A stretch of DNA of 64,000 nt, taken from positions 18,844,721 through 18,908,720 of the forward strand of contig NW_025062479.1 of NCBI RefSeq assembly GCF_000002995.4, written 5' to 3'. The DNA comes from Brugia malayi (Eukaryota > Nematoda > Chromadorea > Rhabditida > Onchocercidae). The notes under the pieces are model-generated. The model was not told where the DNA came from. It saw only the letters and a program-made list of their open reading frames with translations, and ran no database searches. This document shows positions 30,751 through 42,625 of this stretch, in pieces; the stretch's first letter is position 1, and every line of letters begins with the position of its first letter. Position numbers and translations under genes: made by a program.

Positions 30751-32505
30751 ATGGTTGCGCCACTATCAAAACAGAATGAAGCAATTGAATTTACAACAAT
30801 ATCAGCAAATTCAATTAGAAATCTCAAGGTTAGTATTTCCCTTAATCTTGAATACAATAATAAGTAATGTGCGAGAACAGGAAAAAAAAAAAAACAAAGC
30901 GCAAAAAAGGAGAAGCTACCCGGAACAATTTAGAACTTCCTGATTGCACACCATATTGACCTGATAATAGAAACATTATTCCCATCGATCACTTTCACTG
31001 GATTTTGTTGCAGTTAGTTGGGTGGTTGCTAGTGATTAGTAGCCTGATTACTTTACTGGTATTCCTAATCCTGGAATCACGGTTCGCCGATGCTGCTGTG
31101 AAATATTCCTTCTTCACCTTTATGTATGTCACATCACTTATTTGTGCCATATTTGCACTCAAAGACTGCAGTAATATCATGTTGTATCCGATTCTTGTCA
31201 CAGTGGTTCGTGTTTTTTGAGAGTTAAAAATTTATATTTAGATAGCACTAGTCGGACGATAAAATAAAAGCGAGGTAATATGCCACCAAATTCTTCTTAT
31301 ATATTGAAAGTTGAAAGACCATTTTTGCTATTGTCTAAATAGGCAGTCTGTTATTGTTTGTTTTAAATTCCTAGCAATTAGCTCATATATCGTTTTCTGA
31401 TTCTTAAAGATTAATTTTTTTTTTCTTCCAAAGAGATCATCAATGTGTAGGGAGTTATCTACTGCTTTAAACAAAAGTTTAATACATTCATATTAATTTT
31501 AAATGATAATAGTATACTTTTGGCCTTTCAGCTGGTAATTGTCATAATTTCACTGTCGGCATGGATTTTTGTATTATTCAGTAAATTTTACTGCTCTCAT
31601 TTCAATGACTTCTATCTTTTGTTTACCTACCACGGTTCGTTCCTATAAGAAATAGCAAAATTTTGATGGAAGGTCTAGATAATTGCTACTTGATATCCTC
31701 TTGCATTTTCCGAATGCTTGTTCTTTTTGACATCTTTCATCTCTGAATGGTCAACATTTAATTTTTATTGACTAAAGTATAAAATATTACTCAATCCCAC
31801 CAGTGGCTAAATAGTTTTTATCGAACTTCTTTTCCTTACTTTCGAGAAAATCTTTCAATTCTTGTTGATTTTATTACTGAATATGAACTGATAAGAGAAT
31901 CTTTCTAAAGGAACCATTTTTTCACAATGTGAAATGTACTGGGATATTTCGCCATTACGGTCTGTCCTACTATTACTGGTAGCGTTCGAAAAGTTGTTCG
32001 AATTTCTCGTTTTTCGCCGTTTGATGAAAATTTTTGAGCTGCAACGATGTAATAACATACACTTTTGTGTCACTGAAATCAACAAAGTTTTCAGCACACG
32101 TAATGACACCGATGATGAGGTAAGTTTATCACTGGTTCGTCAACAATTTTCATTTTCTAATCTATTCAGAATCAATGATTGTGGTCTTTGACCTTAATGT
32201 AAGTCATAAGGAATTAACAAAGGTCTTAGTTTTTAAGCTTCATTTTTATTTGAAAGCAATTGAAGATCGGATTGTTTTTAGAACACCACTTTTTACTCTG
32301 AGTTTTTTACTCATTTCCTTAAGATAGCTTCTTCATCTTCATTACTTTCTTTACGCATTTGTCATGTCTTTTACGTTGATTAAAAATGATCTTCGAATTT
32401 CAGATCATAGTGTACGAAAGGATGACAAAAGAACGTCAGAACAGTCACACTGATTATGGTATCAAGCCAACCCCAAATTCGGTCCGTTCAATTCAAATTC
32501 AATAA
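30751..32505 (+). CDS. small multi-pass membrane protein, 5 exons, family not recognised
   Basis: Predicted exons: 30751-30828, 31014 to about 31205, 31532-31634, 31983-32119, 32404-32505; phases agree and give about 203 residues. Exon 1 is a short hydrophilic N-terminus starting MVAPLSKQNEAIEF. Exon 2 encodes two or three hydrophobic segments (LVGWLLVISSLITLLVFLIL, then YSFFTFMYVTSLICAIFAL). Exon 3 adds another (LVIVIISLSAWIFVLFSKFY). Exons 4-5 give a charged cytoplasm-like tail ending PNSVRSIQIQ. The arrangement of four transmembrane helices with a short N-terminus and hydrophilic tail is common among small nematode tetraspanning proteins, but I cannot name a family. The exon 4 acceptor (ACTGGTAG) is the least certain; the exon 2 donor could be GTGGTT or GTTCGT, both in phase. 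Confidence 0.55.
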
Positions 32506-33139
32506 TTATTAGTCTTACTATATTACACAGCTTTTCAGAAAGGCTTTAGAAGTGTGATAGTTTAGCCGAATTTCATTTGCTATACTTTTTGTATATATAT
32601 TTACATTTTGACTAAAATGTTTGGATTTCATTCCATACTGTTCATGAATCACTTGGTACTTTTTCTTATTGGGAATATTTACAATACGTTAACTTCTTAA
32701 ATTAGTTCGTTTAGCTTTTGAGTTTTCGGATTTAAAGTCCAAATGTTTTCTTATTTTTTTTTATATGTTTTTTTTTTTTTTTTCATAGTTTACTCATGTA
32801 TAAACATTCCCAAGTTCTTGCATTTGTCCATTCCACATCGACAACATCCAGCATGTAATACAAATTCAAAAATTGCTTGGATCGATAATCGAAATACTGC
32901 ATTAAAATCTGGAAAAGATGATCTGCGACTCTTCTACTTTTCTCTTACTTATTCATTTAAATTTTGTTGGCCACACTAATCTTAATCTTGGGCTGCTTCC
33001 TTTTTTATCAATCATTCGTTTACGTATCTGATTACAATGTAGTAGCAAAAATACTGGGCACAAGTCAGAAAAGTGAAGTCAACAATTAAGCATAACAGAT
33101 CATATGCAGGTATCGTTTCGAAAAAAATAGCAAAATCAT

Positions 33140-33777
33140 CTATCCGTACCATCCATATCCATAGGGATTGTAGTGATATCCATAAGGTAAGTTAAGTGGC
33201 GGATGGAAAGCATTGCTACCATATGAAGGATGAAAACCGCCAGTGCCGCCGAACCCGTATGGTTGATGACCGAGGAAATCGTTTTGGTAGCCTCCACTTT
33301 TAATTTTTACCTTGAAAAATGGAGTTTTGAATTTGTATGTGTAGGGCGAATTATTTAGATAGGAGTTGTAACCACCAAGAAAACCATAGCGTTTCACTCG
33401 AATGCTGAAAATTCAGGAAAATTTACAAATAACTTCCAATTTAACTAGAAACGAAAATGAGAAGCATTGATGAACGAGTAATTTTACTTAGCACTTTGTA
33501 ATAATGAATTATTATTGATTAGTCGATTGTTAGATTGCTAAACTTATCAATTTCCCCAAGCATGCAGGCAATATTACGTATTTTTCAAATTAAACTGTGA
33601 AAAGTTTTGGGTCCAAAAGTGATCAAAGAACTGAAAAAGAACATCAGTAAAAGATAAAGAATTGGAAAAGAGCTACTTCCGCAATTCGTTGTTATCTTTC
33701 ATTGAAAGTGAATCAAACATAGGCATAGCCAAGCAAATTGCTCCAAAAATGACTGTTAAATACAGCTCCCTGAACAT
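33140..33777 (-). CDS. secreted Gly/Tyr/Pro-rich peptide precursor with IRVKR site (paralogue A)
   Basis: Two exons: 33777-33677 (101 nt) and 33404-33140, joined in phase 2; 121 residues. Exon 1 encodes MFRELYLTVIFGAICLAMP, a typical signal peptide, then a short propeptide ending NNELRN. Exon 2 opens IRVKR, a dibasic/furin-type site, followed by a mature region with YTYKFKTPFFKVKIK and a Gly/Tyr/His/Pro-rich C-terminus ending NPYGYGWYG. The ATG is three bases after a TTTTCAG acceptor, which suggests trans-splicing. It may be a cuticle-associated or antimicrobial-type peptide; function unknown. It shares exon 1 length, intron phase, IRVKR and the YKFKT.F.K.KIK block with the copy at 35077-35766. 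Confidence 0.7.
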
Positions 33778-35076
33778 TATCTGAAAATAGATCGGTTTTT
33801 GTTTTTCTTATTTCAACGATTTCGTCATAGTGTATCGGTATCTTTCATCTCATATGATATCACAAAGTGCATAATATTCTAGAATATGTCTAATGAGGTG
33901 CAGATTTAATCTGCAAATGTGGTACTTTTGAATTAATAATCTTATATAAAGTAGATGAAAACTTTTGTGAATGATTGAAGTGTAGAATGACTACTTTAAA
34001 ACTTATTCTTTGATAACTAAATTCAGAATAACAACAACAATCAGTATACTACCCCATAGATTATTTCTATGGTGCATTCGGTAACAAAGAATGAATTCTA
34101 GGAATCAGTTACCATATATTAGTATAAAATTTATAGTTGTAATATTCCAATGGGTTTATTATTTTAATTTAAAGCTCAAATTCAGCAATAAAGCAAACAA
34201 CAATTGATATCATAACAGACAATTGAGAAAAAGGCATGCAAATACGCTGTGAAAGCAAAACAACAAATGCTTGGTGATTTCAAATTGACCAATTTGTTAT
34301 TTTAAAAACTTTTCCATGATTTCTGTGATTATGAATATTTTTGTTTAATAATGTTCAAATAAAACGAAGAATATGGCAGCTGATGAAATTCATCATGGAT
34401 GGTTGAGTCAACATTGCAAAATAAGCACTCCTATCCTAATTGATTAATGACTTCTAACTTGTCAATCATTTTTCCAATTCAGCAATTTCATTTATGACTG
34501 CAAAAGTAAGCCCATAATTTCTTGTTTCTAACGTCTTTTCATTCTGATCCACATTTTCAGTCTGGTCTTCGGTCTCTTTTAACATGTTACTGTCAGTGGC
34601 GTAACATATTTCAACATTTTTGAAGCGAAGAATCATTGGATTCAAAATATTGTGGAAGTGGTGGGAAAGAGTATGTCACGTGGTCCTCCAATGGGAAAAG
34701 AAAAGCAAAGTGGTAGTAGGGAATGCTAAAAAAGTTGAACATACTTAAATAAAATGATGTTTACAGCCAATTAAAAATGAAATCATTGAGGTTACAAATT
34801 TTTCCTTGAAAAGTCTTTTTACTACTAACGGCTATTCAGAACTATGGAATTTCAAGTAAGATTATAAATTACTAATGAAAGAAATCAGAGGAGTGGAAAT
34901 TGGAGATGCCGACTTATGATAAAACAATCAAATAACACCTGATTTGAATCGAGTACTAATGCGTCGTAGATAGATTGTTCTTAGACTATACCAATGGTCG
35001 GAAGTTAATGTATTTTAAAGGTTTATATTTTTAACATCCTTTACTTATAATTTTTGGAATTATTACATTACTTAAA

Positions 35077-35766
35077 TTAGTTACATCTGGACTTAAACCC
35101 AGTAGTGATATCCTCCGAATAAGGAGGTGCATGAAGAGGAGGATATCCGAAGTATCCGGGATGTCCGAATTCATCATTAAATGGATACATACCAGCACCG
35201 TATGAAAACGGAATTTTGATTTTCATTTTATAAAAAGATGTTTTGAACTTGTAAGAGTACACATTCCAGTTATCCCATTACCTTTTCACTCTTATTCTGA
35301 AATATGTATACTGTCAAATATGCATTAAAATGACGACAAATCGTAGTTTGAATTATAATCCAGACCAAAAAGGACTTAAAATGTGAAAAATACTAATGCT
35401 TATTATTAAAATTTTGATTTCAAAATAAAAAGTAAATTATCCAGGAGAAATTAGCTGTGCAACAGTATTGAAACATAAAGAAAAATTTATAAGACTGAGT
35501 TATAACCGCTGTAAATTGGTGTTTTGAATAATCCAATGATTCTAATTTTTTTGTACAAAAAAAAAAAAAAAAAAGAAATATCAGTTTAGAAATCAAGTAG
35601 ATTAGTTATCTGCGTGAAAGGCGTATTTCTGTTTGGAAATTTCTATACAAAGGAAGATGACTTACACGTTGTCCGCTATTTCGCGATCGTTAAGGAATGG
35701 TAGGGAGGATATTGCAGTGGCCATGATGACGACGATGAATGCAGGTAATAATAGTATGCGCATCAT
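35077..35766 (-). pseudogene. paralogue B of the IRVKR peptide, with an in-frame stop after the cleavage site
   Basis: Exon 1 (35766-35666) is again exactly 101 nt and encodes MMRILLLPAFIVVIMATAIS, a signal peptide. Exon 2 (35296-35077) starts after ATTTCAG in phase 2 with IRVKR. The next codon is TAA (35280-35278). Past it the same frame stays open and clearly homologous: YSYKFKTSFYKMKIK, then a Pro/Tyr-rich tail ending in TGFKSRCN. No other frame or short intron rescues the join: the other two exon-2 frames also stop within a few codons, and an internal intron would be only 34 nt. It is therefore a recent nonsense allele, a truncated precursor, a recoded stop or a sequence error. A weak alternative acceptor (TTACAAG at 35245) joined to an earlier donor would keep frame but lose IRVKR. 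Confidence 0.6.
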
Positions 35767-37155
35767 TTCAACTATAACATATGCGCCTGCTTACTTAACC
35801 AGGCGCGTTTCCGCCGCTCATTCTTAAATGGCAGTTATAGTTACGCAATGTTACGAATGTAACCGTTACCAAGAAATTCGCTTTATACTCCCTTGGATTT
35901 CTCTTTCTTCTTATTACAGGAGGAGAGGAGTGCTTATTTAACTTGAGAAGAGATGAAATTAAGTTTCAAAGGATTGAACTTCTACCACTGTATCACAAGA
36001 CCAAAAGTTTTTGAATTCCAGCTAGAAAATCTCTTTTTCTCCACTTAAATTTATATTTTTTTTTCCGAAATGATAGTGTAACATGTTTCTTTAACTCCAT
36101 TATTTGTTTATTTTGAAGTCGAAATTAATTTATTTATTGCTGACGACAATAAAGAAGAAAAAATTGTTTTCAAGATTCCAATCGCAAAAAACATTTTCTT
36201 TATTGTAAAATAAAAAATTTTTTTAGGAAAATAGACAATGAAATTTCGAAGTATTGAACTGATAATTTTTTGAAAATGTTAAAAAAATTTCATGATGATA
36301 TCGCAAATTTTTGTGTTTTATAGTCTCATCCAACAATGGCCAAAGCACTCCACCCATTTTACTGAACAAAGATCAAATCGTTTACTTGGTATGATAGTGA
36401 TATATCAATGAGTAGAAAAAAATGAATTGATTGGTGAATTGGTTAACTATGCCTTTTCCGATATTTTCTACCGCTGCCCCACCTTTCTTTACTATACATT
36501 TTCAAATTCTTTGCGGTAATAATTCATTTCGCAAGAAAAAAACCTGAAATTTTTAAGATTTAATGAGAATGCCTTCGCATAGAAGTATGTGGTTGATCCT
36601 TTCGAGAACCGTAATAATTGTTTATCTCCTTACCAAGCACATATACAATATTCGTTACTGAGTTCTTACAAGAGATACTGGTAGTGTCCGGGATGCCATT
36701 TTGGAATTTTTTATATCTCTTCAGAACTTTTATGCATTCAAAGTTACTTCCCTGCTAGAAAGTGCTATTTCGTGGAAATACAGTGATTATAATTTGTTAT
36801 TATATATTCAACAAAGAAAGTCTCTTATCTCTATAAGCATTTCAAAGTAGGGATAAGTAAAAAAGTTTATAAAGCTGATTGAATTAAACTTAACAAAAAT
36901 AATTAAAGTTACTCTTGAGTGAAACAGTTAATGCAGTTTGAGAGTAAATGATAAGACAAGGAAATTTGCTTTCTCATCATCTAAAAAATACGATTTTCAA
37001 AGTTTTTTTTTTTTCTTTCATCAGATTTGCTAAATAAGGCAAATTTTGCTCATCCATTTCATTTTCTTTTTTCTGATGATGTGCCATGTTTATTCTTACT
37101 CTGTCCTGTGCGAATTTTAACAGTTAATATATGGAATTGATGAGCAGAAACTTAC

Positions 37156-37290
37156 CGTCGTCCGCTTCATCTGTTTCTCTGTTTCAGGTTTTTCATCCTT
37201 TTTCTTTTCAAGGTCAATTAACATTAGAGACAAGACAATCATACATAATGAGTGGTTCAGAGATTGCACTCTGAACTGCAAAATTACCAT
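37156..37290 (-). CDS. possible 5' exon of another small gene
   Basis: An open frame from ATG 37290 reads MVILQFRVQSLNHSL then a hydrophobic MIVLSLMLIDL and a Lys/Glu-rich stretch ending EKQMKRTT, stopping at a consensus donor GTAAGT (37155-37150). A possible continuation lies near 36530-36545 after TTTCAG, giving only about 13 codons. The signal-like start and the strand match the neighbouring peptide genes, but there is no homology to support it. Confidence 0.22.
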
Positions 37291-37762
37291 ACTAGAAGCA
37301 TTACTTAGATCGTTGATTTTGAGATTTAAAAGTATGTATATTTTAAGGAAAGCCTATTATTATTTTGATATCAAGTTCCAAAATACGATGCACCGATTTA
37401 AATTTTCCGATGCTGAAAATTGCATGAGAAAGATATGGATATAGAAGATTGATGATCTAGGCATGCAGAATCAGAGAAGAAATAAGTCTCTGTAAGATTC
37501 ACAAGTTCGAATTGATTGTGCAGACTTTCATTTCCATTTTAAATTTAGCTGGCTCAATTTGACAGTACTGTGGAAGGTCTATTTTGATTTTCAACTTAGT
37601 TCGTTTAAGTAGTTCTCGACAATCAGTTATCCGACAGAAACGAATGATTTAGACCAAGTTTTATTGAGGATACAATATCTTTCGAAATGCATTTGCACGT
37701 TATTTTTAATGCTGATAATTAATAACTAGTTTTGGTGTCACTGGAACATCAAGTCGATAAAG

Positions 37763-38044
37763 TTATGGAAATAGATTTATCACGCTAACAGAACAGTGAT
37801 AACGATTTAATAGGTAATAACTATGTATGTTTATTAATATGTCGTAACTGATGCTTTTCATATAATTGACACGTTCTTTCGGCAACTTATGATGTGCTTT
37901 TGAATTGTGTCCCGCGTTTGTTGAAGAATTAAAAAACGCAATTTCTTCATGAACATTACTTTTCGAATCTTGCTTGCTAAAATATAGTAAAAGAAGATTG
38001 GATATAAAAATTAAAATTTTAAAATCGAACTTGGTGAACATCAT
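37763..38044 (-). CDS. small putative secreted protein, single exon, 93 aa
   Basis: Starts MMFTKFDFKILIFISNLLLL, a good signal peptide, followed by a hydrophilic His/Lys/Asn-rich region (NAGHNSKAHHKLPKERV) and a Tyr-rich end. A TTGCAG acceptor lies eight bases before the ATG, compatible with spliced-leader addition. Its strand and size fit the other small secreted genes upstream. No family recognised; it could be a chance frame. Confidence 0.35.
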   Translation of the reverse strand: MMFTKFDFKILIFISNLLLLYFSKQDSKSNVHEEIAFFNSSTNAGHNSKAHHKLPKERVNYMKSISYDILINIHSYYLLNRYHCSVSVINLFP

Positions 38045-39520
38045 TATTATGACTGCAATCTAAAAGAAATAATTAAGCTTAAGCACAAAGTAGAGATATT
38101 CACTTTAGTTATAAAGAAATAGGGATACCGACAATCTTCTGATTGCTTGAAAATTAATTAGATAAAAGCAGAAAAAGTATTTGCAAATTTCTGGAGGCAT
38201 TATTTTTTGCCACTATTCGATAACACTAATATCAATCATATACCAAAAGACAAAATTTATTATCCCAACAATGGATCACATTGTTGGTCACACTGAAAAA
38301 AATTGAAGAAGTGAATAATAAAAGAAAAGTAATATCCGTCGGGAGCTTGTTTCATCCACCGCTAAGGTTTCTCCCATTCCCTAAAGGTCCTGCAATTCCT
38401 TCTTGTAATTCATGACGTAAACTGTATCTTATATCTTATAAGTTAATAATTGACCACAAATTTTCATTGTAGCAGTTGCCAAACCGTAAGAAAACTTAAA
38501 AACCGTTGAGAATAGCGCACTGCTATTTTTTGAATGGCAGGAAAAAGAATTTGGGCCTCAAAGTGTTCTTGGCTCAGATTGATAGTTGTATCGAGTAGAG
38601 GATTTCTGGAACAGCTTATTCCATGATGTTAGTGCTTAAAACTAGATCTGTTTGTCTTTCTATTGCTGTTCTTGAAGTTTCAATCTCTTCGAGAGATCTC
38701 GGGAATTGACTTCTATAATCAGCACACAGTATTTTGCTTAGATATTTATATTATTCGAGACCTTACTCACTAAAAGAATAGTTTTGATTAATCCAGTCTG
38801 CTTTCAGCCCATTTGGCAAACTGATCTTGTGAATCAATTATCAGCATCCTGCGAAAAGCAAATTTTGACCGGAAGATACTCTGATTTATCTGAACCAAAA
38901 TATCTTGTTGGGTATCTGCTAGAAGAATTTGTGACACTTAATCAGTCTGTTGTTTTTAACAACTGTCTAATAAAGTTTCATTGATCCGTAATGGAGCACT
39001 TCCCTGAATTTGCAGTTATAAATATCTAGTGGTGTAAAAATGAGAAATATTCATTTCGTTAATTATTATTTACCTAATATTTCGACAACTACAAATTGCC
39101 CATAATCGATACTTAATAGTTCATCAAAAGAATAAAGCTAATAATTCTCTTTTAGTTTCTTAGACTTATTTTCCCTTTTCTTTTTTATTTATTTCATCCT
39201 TCCTATAAAATGATTCCAATCCGGCAGAACTTGCTTTCATTAACAGGAACTACTTGATACAATAATGAATTACATTTTCTCATATAATGTGCAGTATATC
39301 TCATATAATGTGCTTCATTCTCATATTCACTTTCTTTTGCATTCACCATGAATTTTTTTAATCATCGGAACGTTCTTCAGCTATACATGGAAATTTAGCT
39401 TGAACCGCATTATTTCTTTCGTATTATGAACAATGACTACAATTAAAGCTTGCCTTCCATTAAAGTTCAACAATATCCATTCAAATATCTTATACAATTA
39501 AAATTGCTGTCATCGATAAT
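38045..39520. other. no recognisable gene; left flank of the inverted repeat
   Basis: AT-rich. It contains a 67-codon frame at 38784-38984 without motifs. The 14-mer AATCCGGCAGAACT at 39218-39231 recurs at the tip of the left arm (39524-39537), 306 bp away. Confidence 0.5.
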
Positions 39521-39745
39521 ATTAATCCGGCAGAACTATGCTGCACTTAATCCTTCGACGGAAGAAATCCCTGGTAAACTTTTTGTCCATGATCAACTTT
39601 TGAAGATAGAACCACTGTGGTTCTTAATACAGTATACATAACTATGTCAGCCATGCTTCCAAGAACATTTGGGCCCTGTTTACGTAGGCCAAAATCTCCC
39701 TCTCTCACTCAGTTGTCATGATTTTTGCATTATAGTTTTTCTTTG

Positions 39746-40152
39746 TTATTCCAGCCTTAAAATTTTTTGTGCGTAGTCAGTAAATAAATGATCGATTGCA
39801 TAACATCTATAACATGCTTTCTCCGCTCCTAGCGATGTTCTACACTTGGCTGCTGTGTGATTCTCATAGTGACCACATTTAAAATATCTTACAGCATGTG
39901 ATTTATTCTTTCCAAGAGAACTAATAGAACTTCGCTTAGTTTTCCAGTAGATTCTGCTCTTATAACAGCCGTTACTGCGTTATCATCCGGCCGTTTTCGA
40001 ATTACAAAACGAACATGTTCACCGGCATCCAGACTTCGAAAATTAACCATATTTAATTTAAACTGATGGACAAATACATCAACACTACCTTTATCAATTA
40101 AACCATTTATACATTTCAACTTATGCCGCTTCTCTTCCTTCACCCATTGATG
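39746..40152 (-). pseudogene. LIN-28-like pseudogene, left-arm copy
   Basis: LIN-28 is a cold-shock-domain plus CCHC zinc-knuckle RNA-binding protein that blocks let-7 maturation. Here the second half of the cold-shock domain is plain (DVFVHQFKLNM, FRSLDAGEHVRFVI). A one-base frame change in an A-run after ESTGK is followed in the new frame by the linker and both knuckles: RYFKCGHYENHTAAKC and CYRCYAIDHLFTDY. The first Cys of knuckle 1 and the last Cys of knuckle 2 are Tyr. The RNP1 half of the cold-shock domain (family WFN...GYGF) is missing or decayed. With a frameshift and two lost zinc ligands this is not a working LIN-28; a true lin-28 should lie elsewhere. Confidence 0.8.
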
Positions 40153-40299
40153 CTAAATACTTGGGCAATTATATTTCCTCACTTGATCATAAATATTTTT
40201 ATATTATTCTCAACAGCGAACTAAGGGTGAACTAAGCATTGTTGCTATATTCCTGTAAATCAAAAATTTTTTTAATGACTTTACGAAAACTAAAGATCT

Positions 40300-41148
40300 C
40301 AATTTCGCTATCAATATTAGAATTTTCACATGCTTGTCGCCATTTTCGTTAATTATCAGAAGCGGTTCACTATCTTTATGATCGTGACTTCGTGCATTAT
40401 GACATTAAAGCTACATACAAAATGTATTTCTGGGTTCAAATGGTGATTTAAAATTTGCTGACTTCGGCTCTGCTCGTTATATCAATCAGAAAGAAAGATC
40501 GAAATCTTTCTGTGGCACCAAACTTTATTCTGCACCAGAAATTGTTCAGTTAATTCGAAATAAAAGTTATTCAAATACACAAAAGTTGTACTGTCACACT
40601 GTTCATCGAGCAAGTTATCCTGCAGAGTTGTGCCTATGTAAAGAAAAATACTGTTCAAAATTATTCAATCAATTGATGACAGCAAGCACGAATTAATTGA
40701 TAGTTCGAAACCAATTTTTTTCAAATTAACATTCCAGTTAATGTTCAGCTTAATAAACTTGTAGTTATTGTAAAACATGCTTGTTACCTGTTAGTAGTGA
40801 ATATTAAGATTCGACCTGAACTCTAGTTTTCATTGAAATAAGTATAAGAATTTGAATTCAGTCGACCATATGATGCATATGCTAGTGATTATCACACGAT
40901 GGGTGTATTAACAAAATCCTTATCGAGATACATGAAAGAACAGCTTCTTGTTTGAGCATGCAATTGTGCAATTGTTCGCCACTTGGCATTCACGTTTCAT
41001 AATAACGTTAATGAATTTCTGTGTTTGCAAATGAAAAAAGCGCCAAAAATTAAAAAGAAAAAAATAAGCTGTTTGCAGGATCCACACGAGACAATTAAAA
41101 AGATGTTAAACTGCATGATCTCAAGAGACATACTCTCGCGTGCTGCAT
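40300..41148 (+). pseudogene. TSSK-like Ser/Thr kinase pseudogene, left-arm copy
   Basis: Ordered kinase subdomains can be read, but with breaks. LSEAVHYLYDRDFVHYDIKA corresponds to the HRDLKxEN region, with HRD changed to HYD and a TAA just upstream of the L. A frameshift then leads to NVFLGSNGDLKFADFGSARY with intact DFG, then KSFCGTKLYSAPEIV with the GT.xYxAPE motif. After a non-coding gap, PYDAYASDYHTMGVL matches the DxWSxGV region, and after another, ETIKKMLNCMISRDILSRAA matches the C-lobe end. The spacing fits retained introns, so it arose from a genomic copy rather than a processed transcript. The F/Y-CG-xAYAAPE style is nearest testis-specific kinase (TSSK)-like kinases, a tentative placement. 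Confidence 0.65.
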
Positions 41149-42449
41149 GAGACATACTGTGCCTAACGAATGAAGATTATCAATTCCACCATGAATTAGC
41201 CTGCAAATTATTATGGCATACTTCACTAACTGACCAATATAGGAGCTTTAAAATGATACAAATGCACGCCCCTCAACAAATGGTCAAAAGTTTCCACAAC
41301 ACATAAATACTGGTAGCACCACTAGAAGTCAGTGTCACCTGTCATTACATCCCGAGAATTTAGCAAACCTGGTCTGAGCCTTCGGTTTGAGAAATGTTTG
41401 CTAAATTTTGCATAATAGCGCTAGATTATAATGTTTCATTATGTGCAAGAGACTTTGCACAGTATGAATATGGTTCATCCAGCACTTTGGTCTTGTGGTA
41501 TTATTTTACTCAAGTATTTCTTTACTAATGTGTGCATACTGTAAATTACATTTTGAGCCCTTTCAGAATATTTTAAAATGCAGAATTACAAGCTTTCAAA
41601 TTAGTCAACCTAACCTGTGGAATTCAACAAAAAAAACTAATTGTTATCCACCAACCTGATTCCATAAAGACTTCGCAATGAACTTTGAATTGAAGTCTTC
41701 AAATTTGAATTCAGAACATATCCATCACAATATTCCTATTTCACTCTGTTTCAAAGTGTCGTTAAGCCAAATTCATTCTTCAACCAATGATTATTACTTT
41801 ATTAGTATTTTTGAATATCCATAGGATGAAAGCTTTGGGCAGTGACGTTGAGACAGTAGATTATGGTAAGAGTGTTTATGTAAATTTGTAATTGTCTAGA
41901 CAAAGTCAGGTTAGGTGTCCAGGAATACCCATGACAGAAATTCAGAATTTAGAAAGAATCAGATATCATATTTTGTTTTTTTAAACAATAGTTCTTTCAA
42001 AAGGCTGCGATCAATTTAGCTTAAGCTTCTGTTGAATTTGTCATTTTAGCACACTAAAAGCATTTAAGAGTTCTTTTAACCAAACTGTCAAACTAAGTAC
42101 GAACCTGTCAAGTTTGTCAAGTTGAAAATTTGTAACTTATGTTGGAGAAAGATTTAACAGTATGTTTTTGTTGTTGTCGTAACTCTACAACATCGATAAT
42201 AGCTTTATTGGCTTTGTACGATATGATACAATATCGTACTTATATAATAAAAGGATGAACATACAGTAAAAAGAATGAATATACAGTAGATATTAAATTA
42301 TACCAATATTTAGCTGAACATTCACTAAGTTGTACACTATTGGGTTTGTTAACATTTCAATATACTCATTCCTCTGTGGACTGTTGCTGTTAATGAAGGA
42401 ATAAATTGCGCTCAAATTGCTGAACTGTTAAATCGAGTCTATCAAAACT

Positions 42450-42625
42450 CTATTGTTGTTCACTCTTTTTAATTTCTTCGAAAATTCCTCCCCTTCTAGC
42501 GGTGAACATCTCCAGGTCACTTCTTGTGACCATGTTTGATTGGACATGTTGCTTTAGCTGCTATACTGCTTCAGCTCCAGCGTGTGGTTTCATAATTTGT
42601 TCACGCATGGATTGAGGCCTAACTG
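42450..42625 (-). pseudogene. broken open frame, left-arm copy
   Basis: Mirror of 50384-50559, described there. The frame contains MREQIMKPHAGAEAV, then a TAG, then QLKQHVQSNMVTRSDLEMF and so on. No family recognised. Confidence 0.35.

Noticed and set aside
39746..40152. Retrotransposon Gag with zinc knuckles
   Set aside because: The upstream half matches the LIN-28 cold-shock domain, and the linker and knuckle spacing also fit LIN-28; no reverse transcriptase, integrase or LTR was seen nearby.
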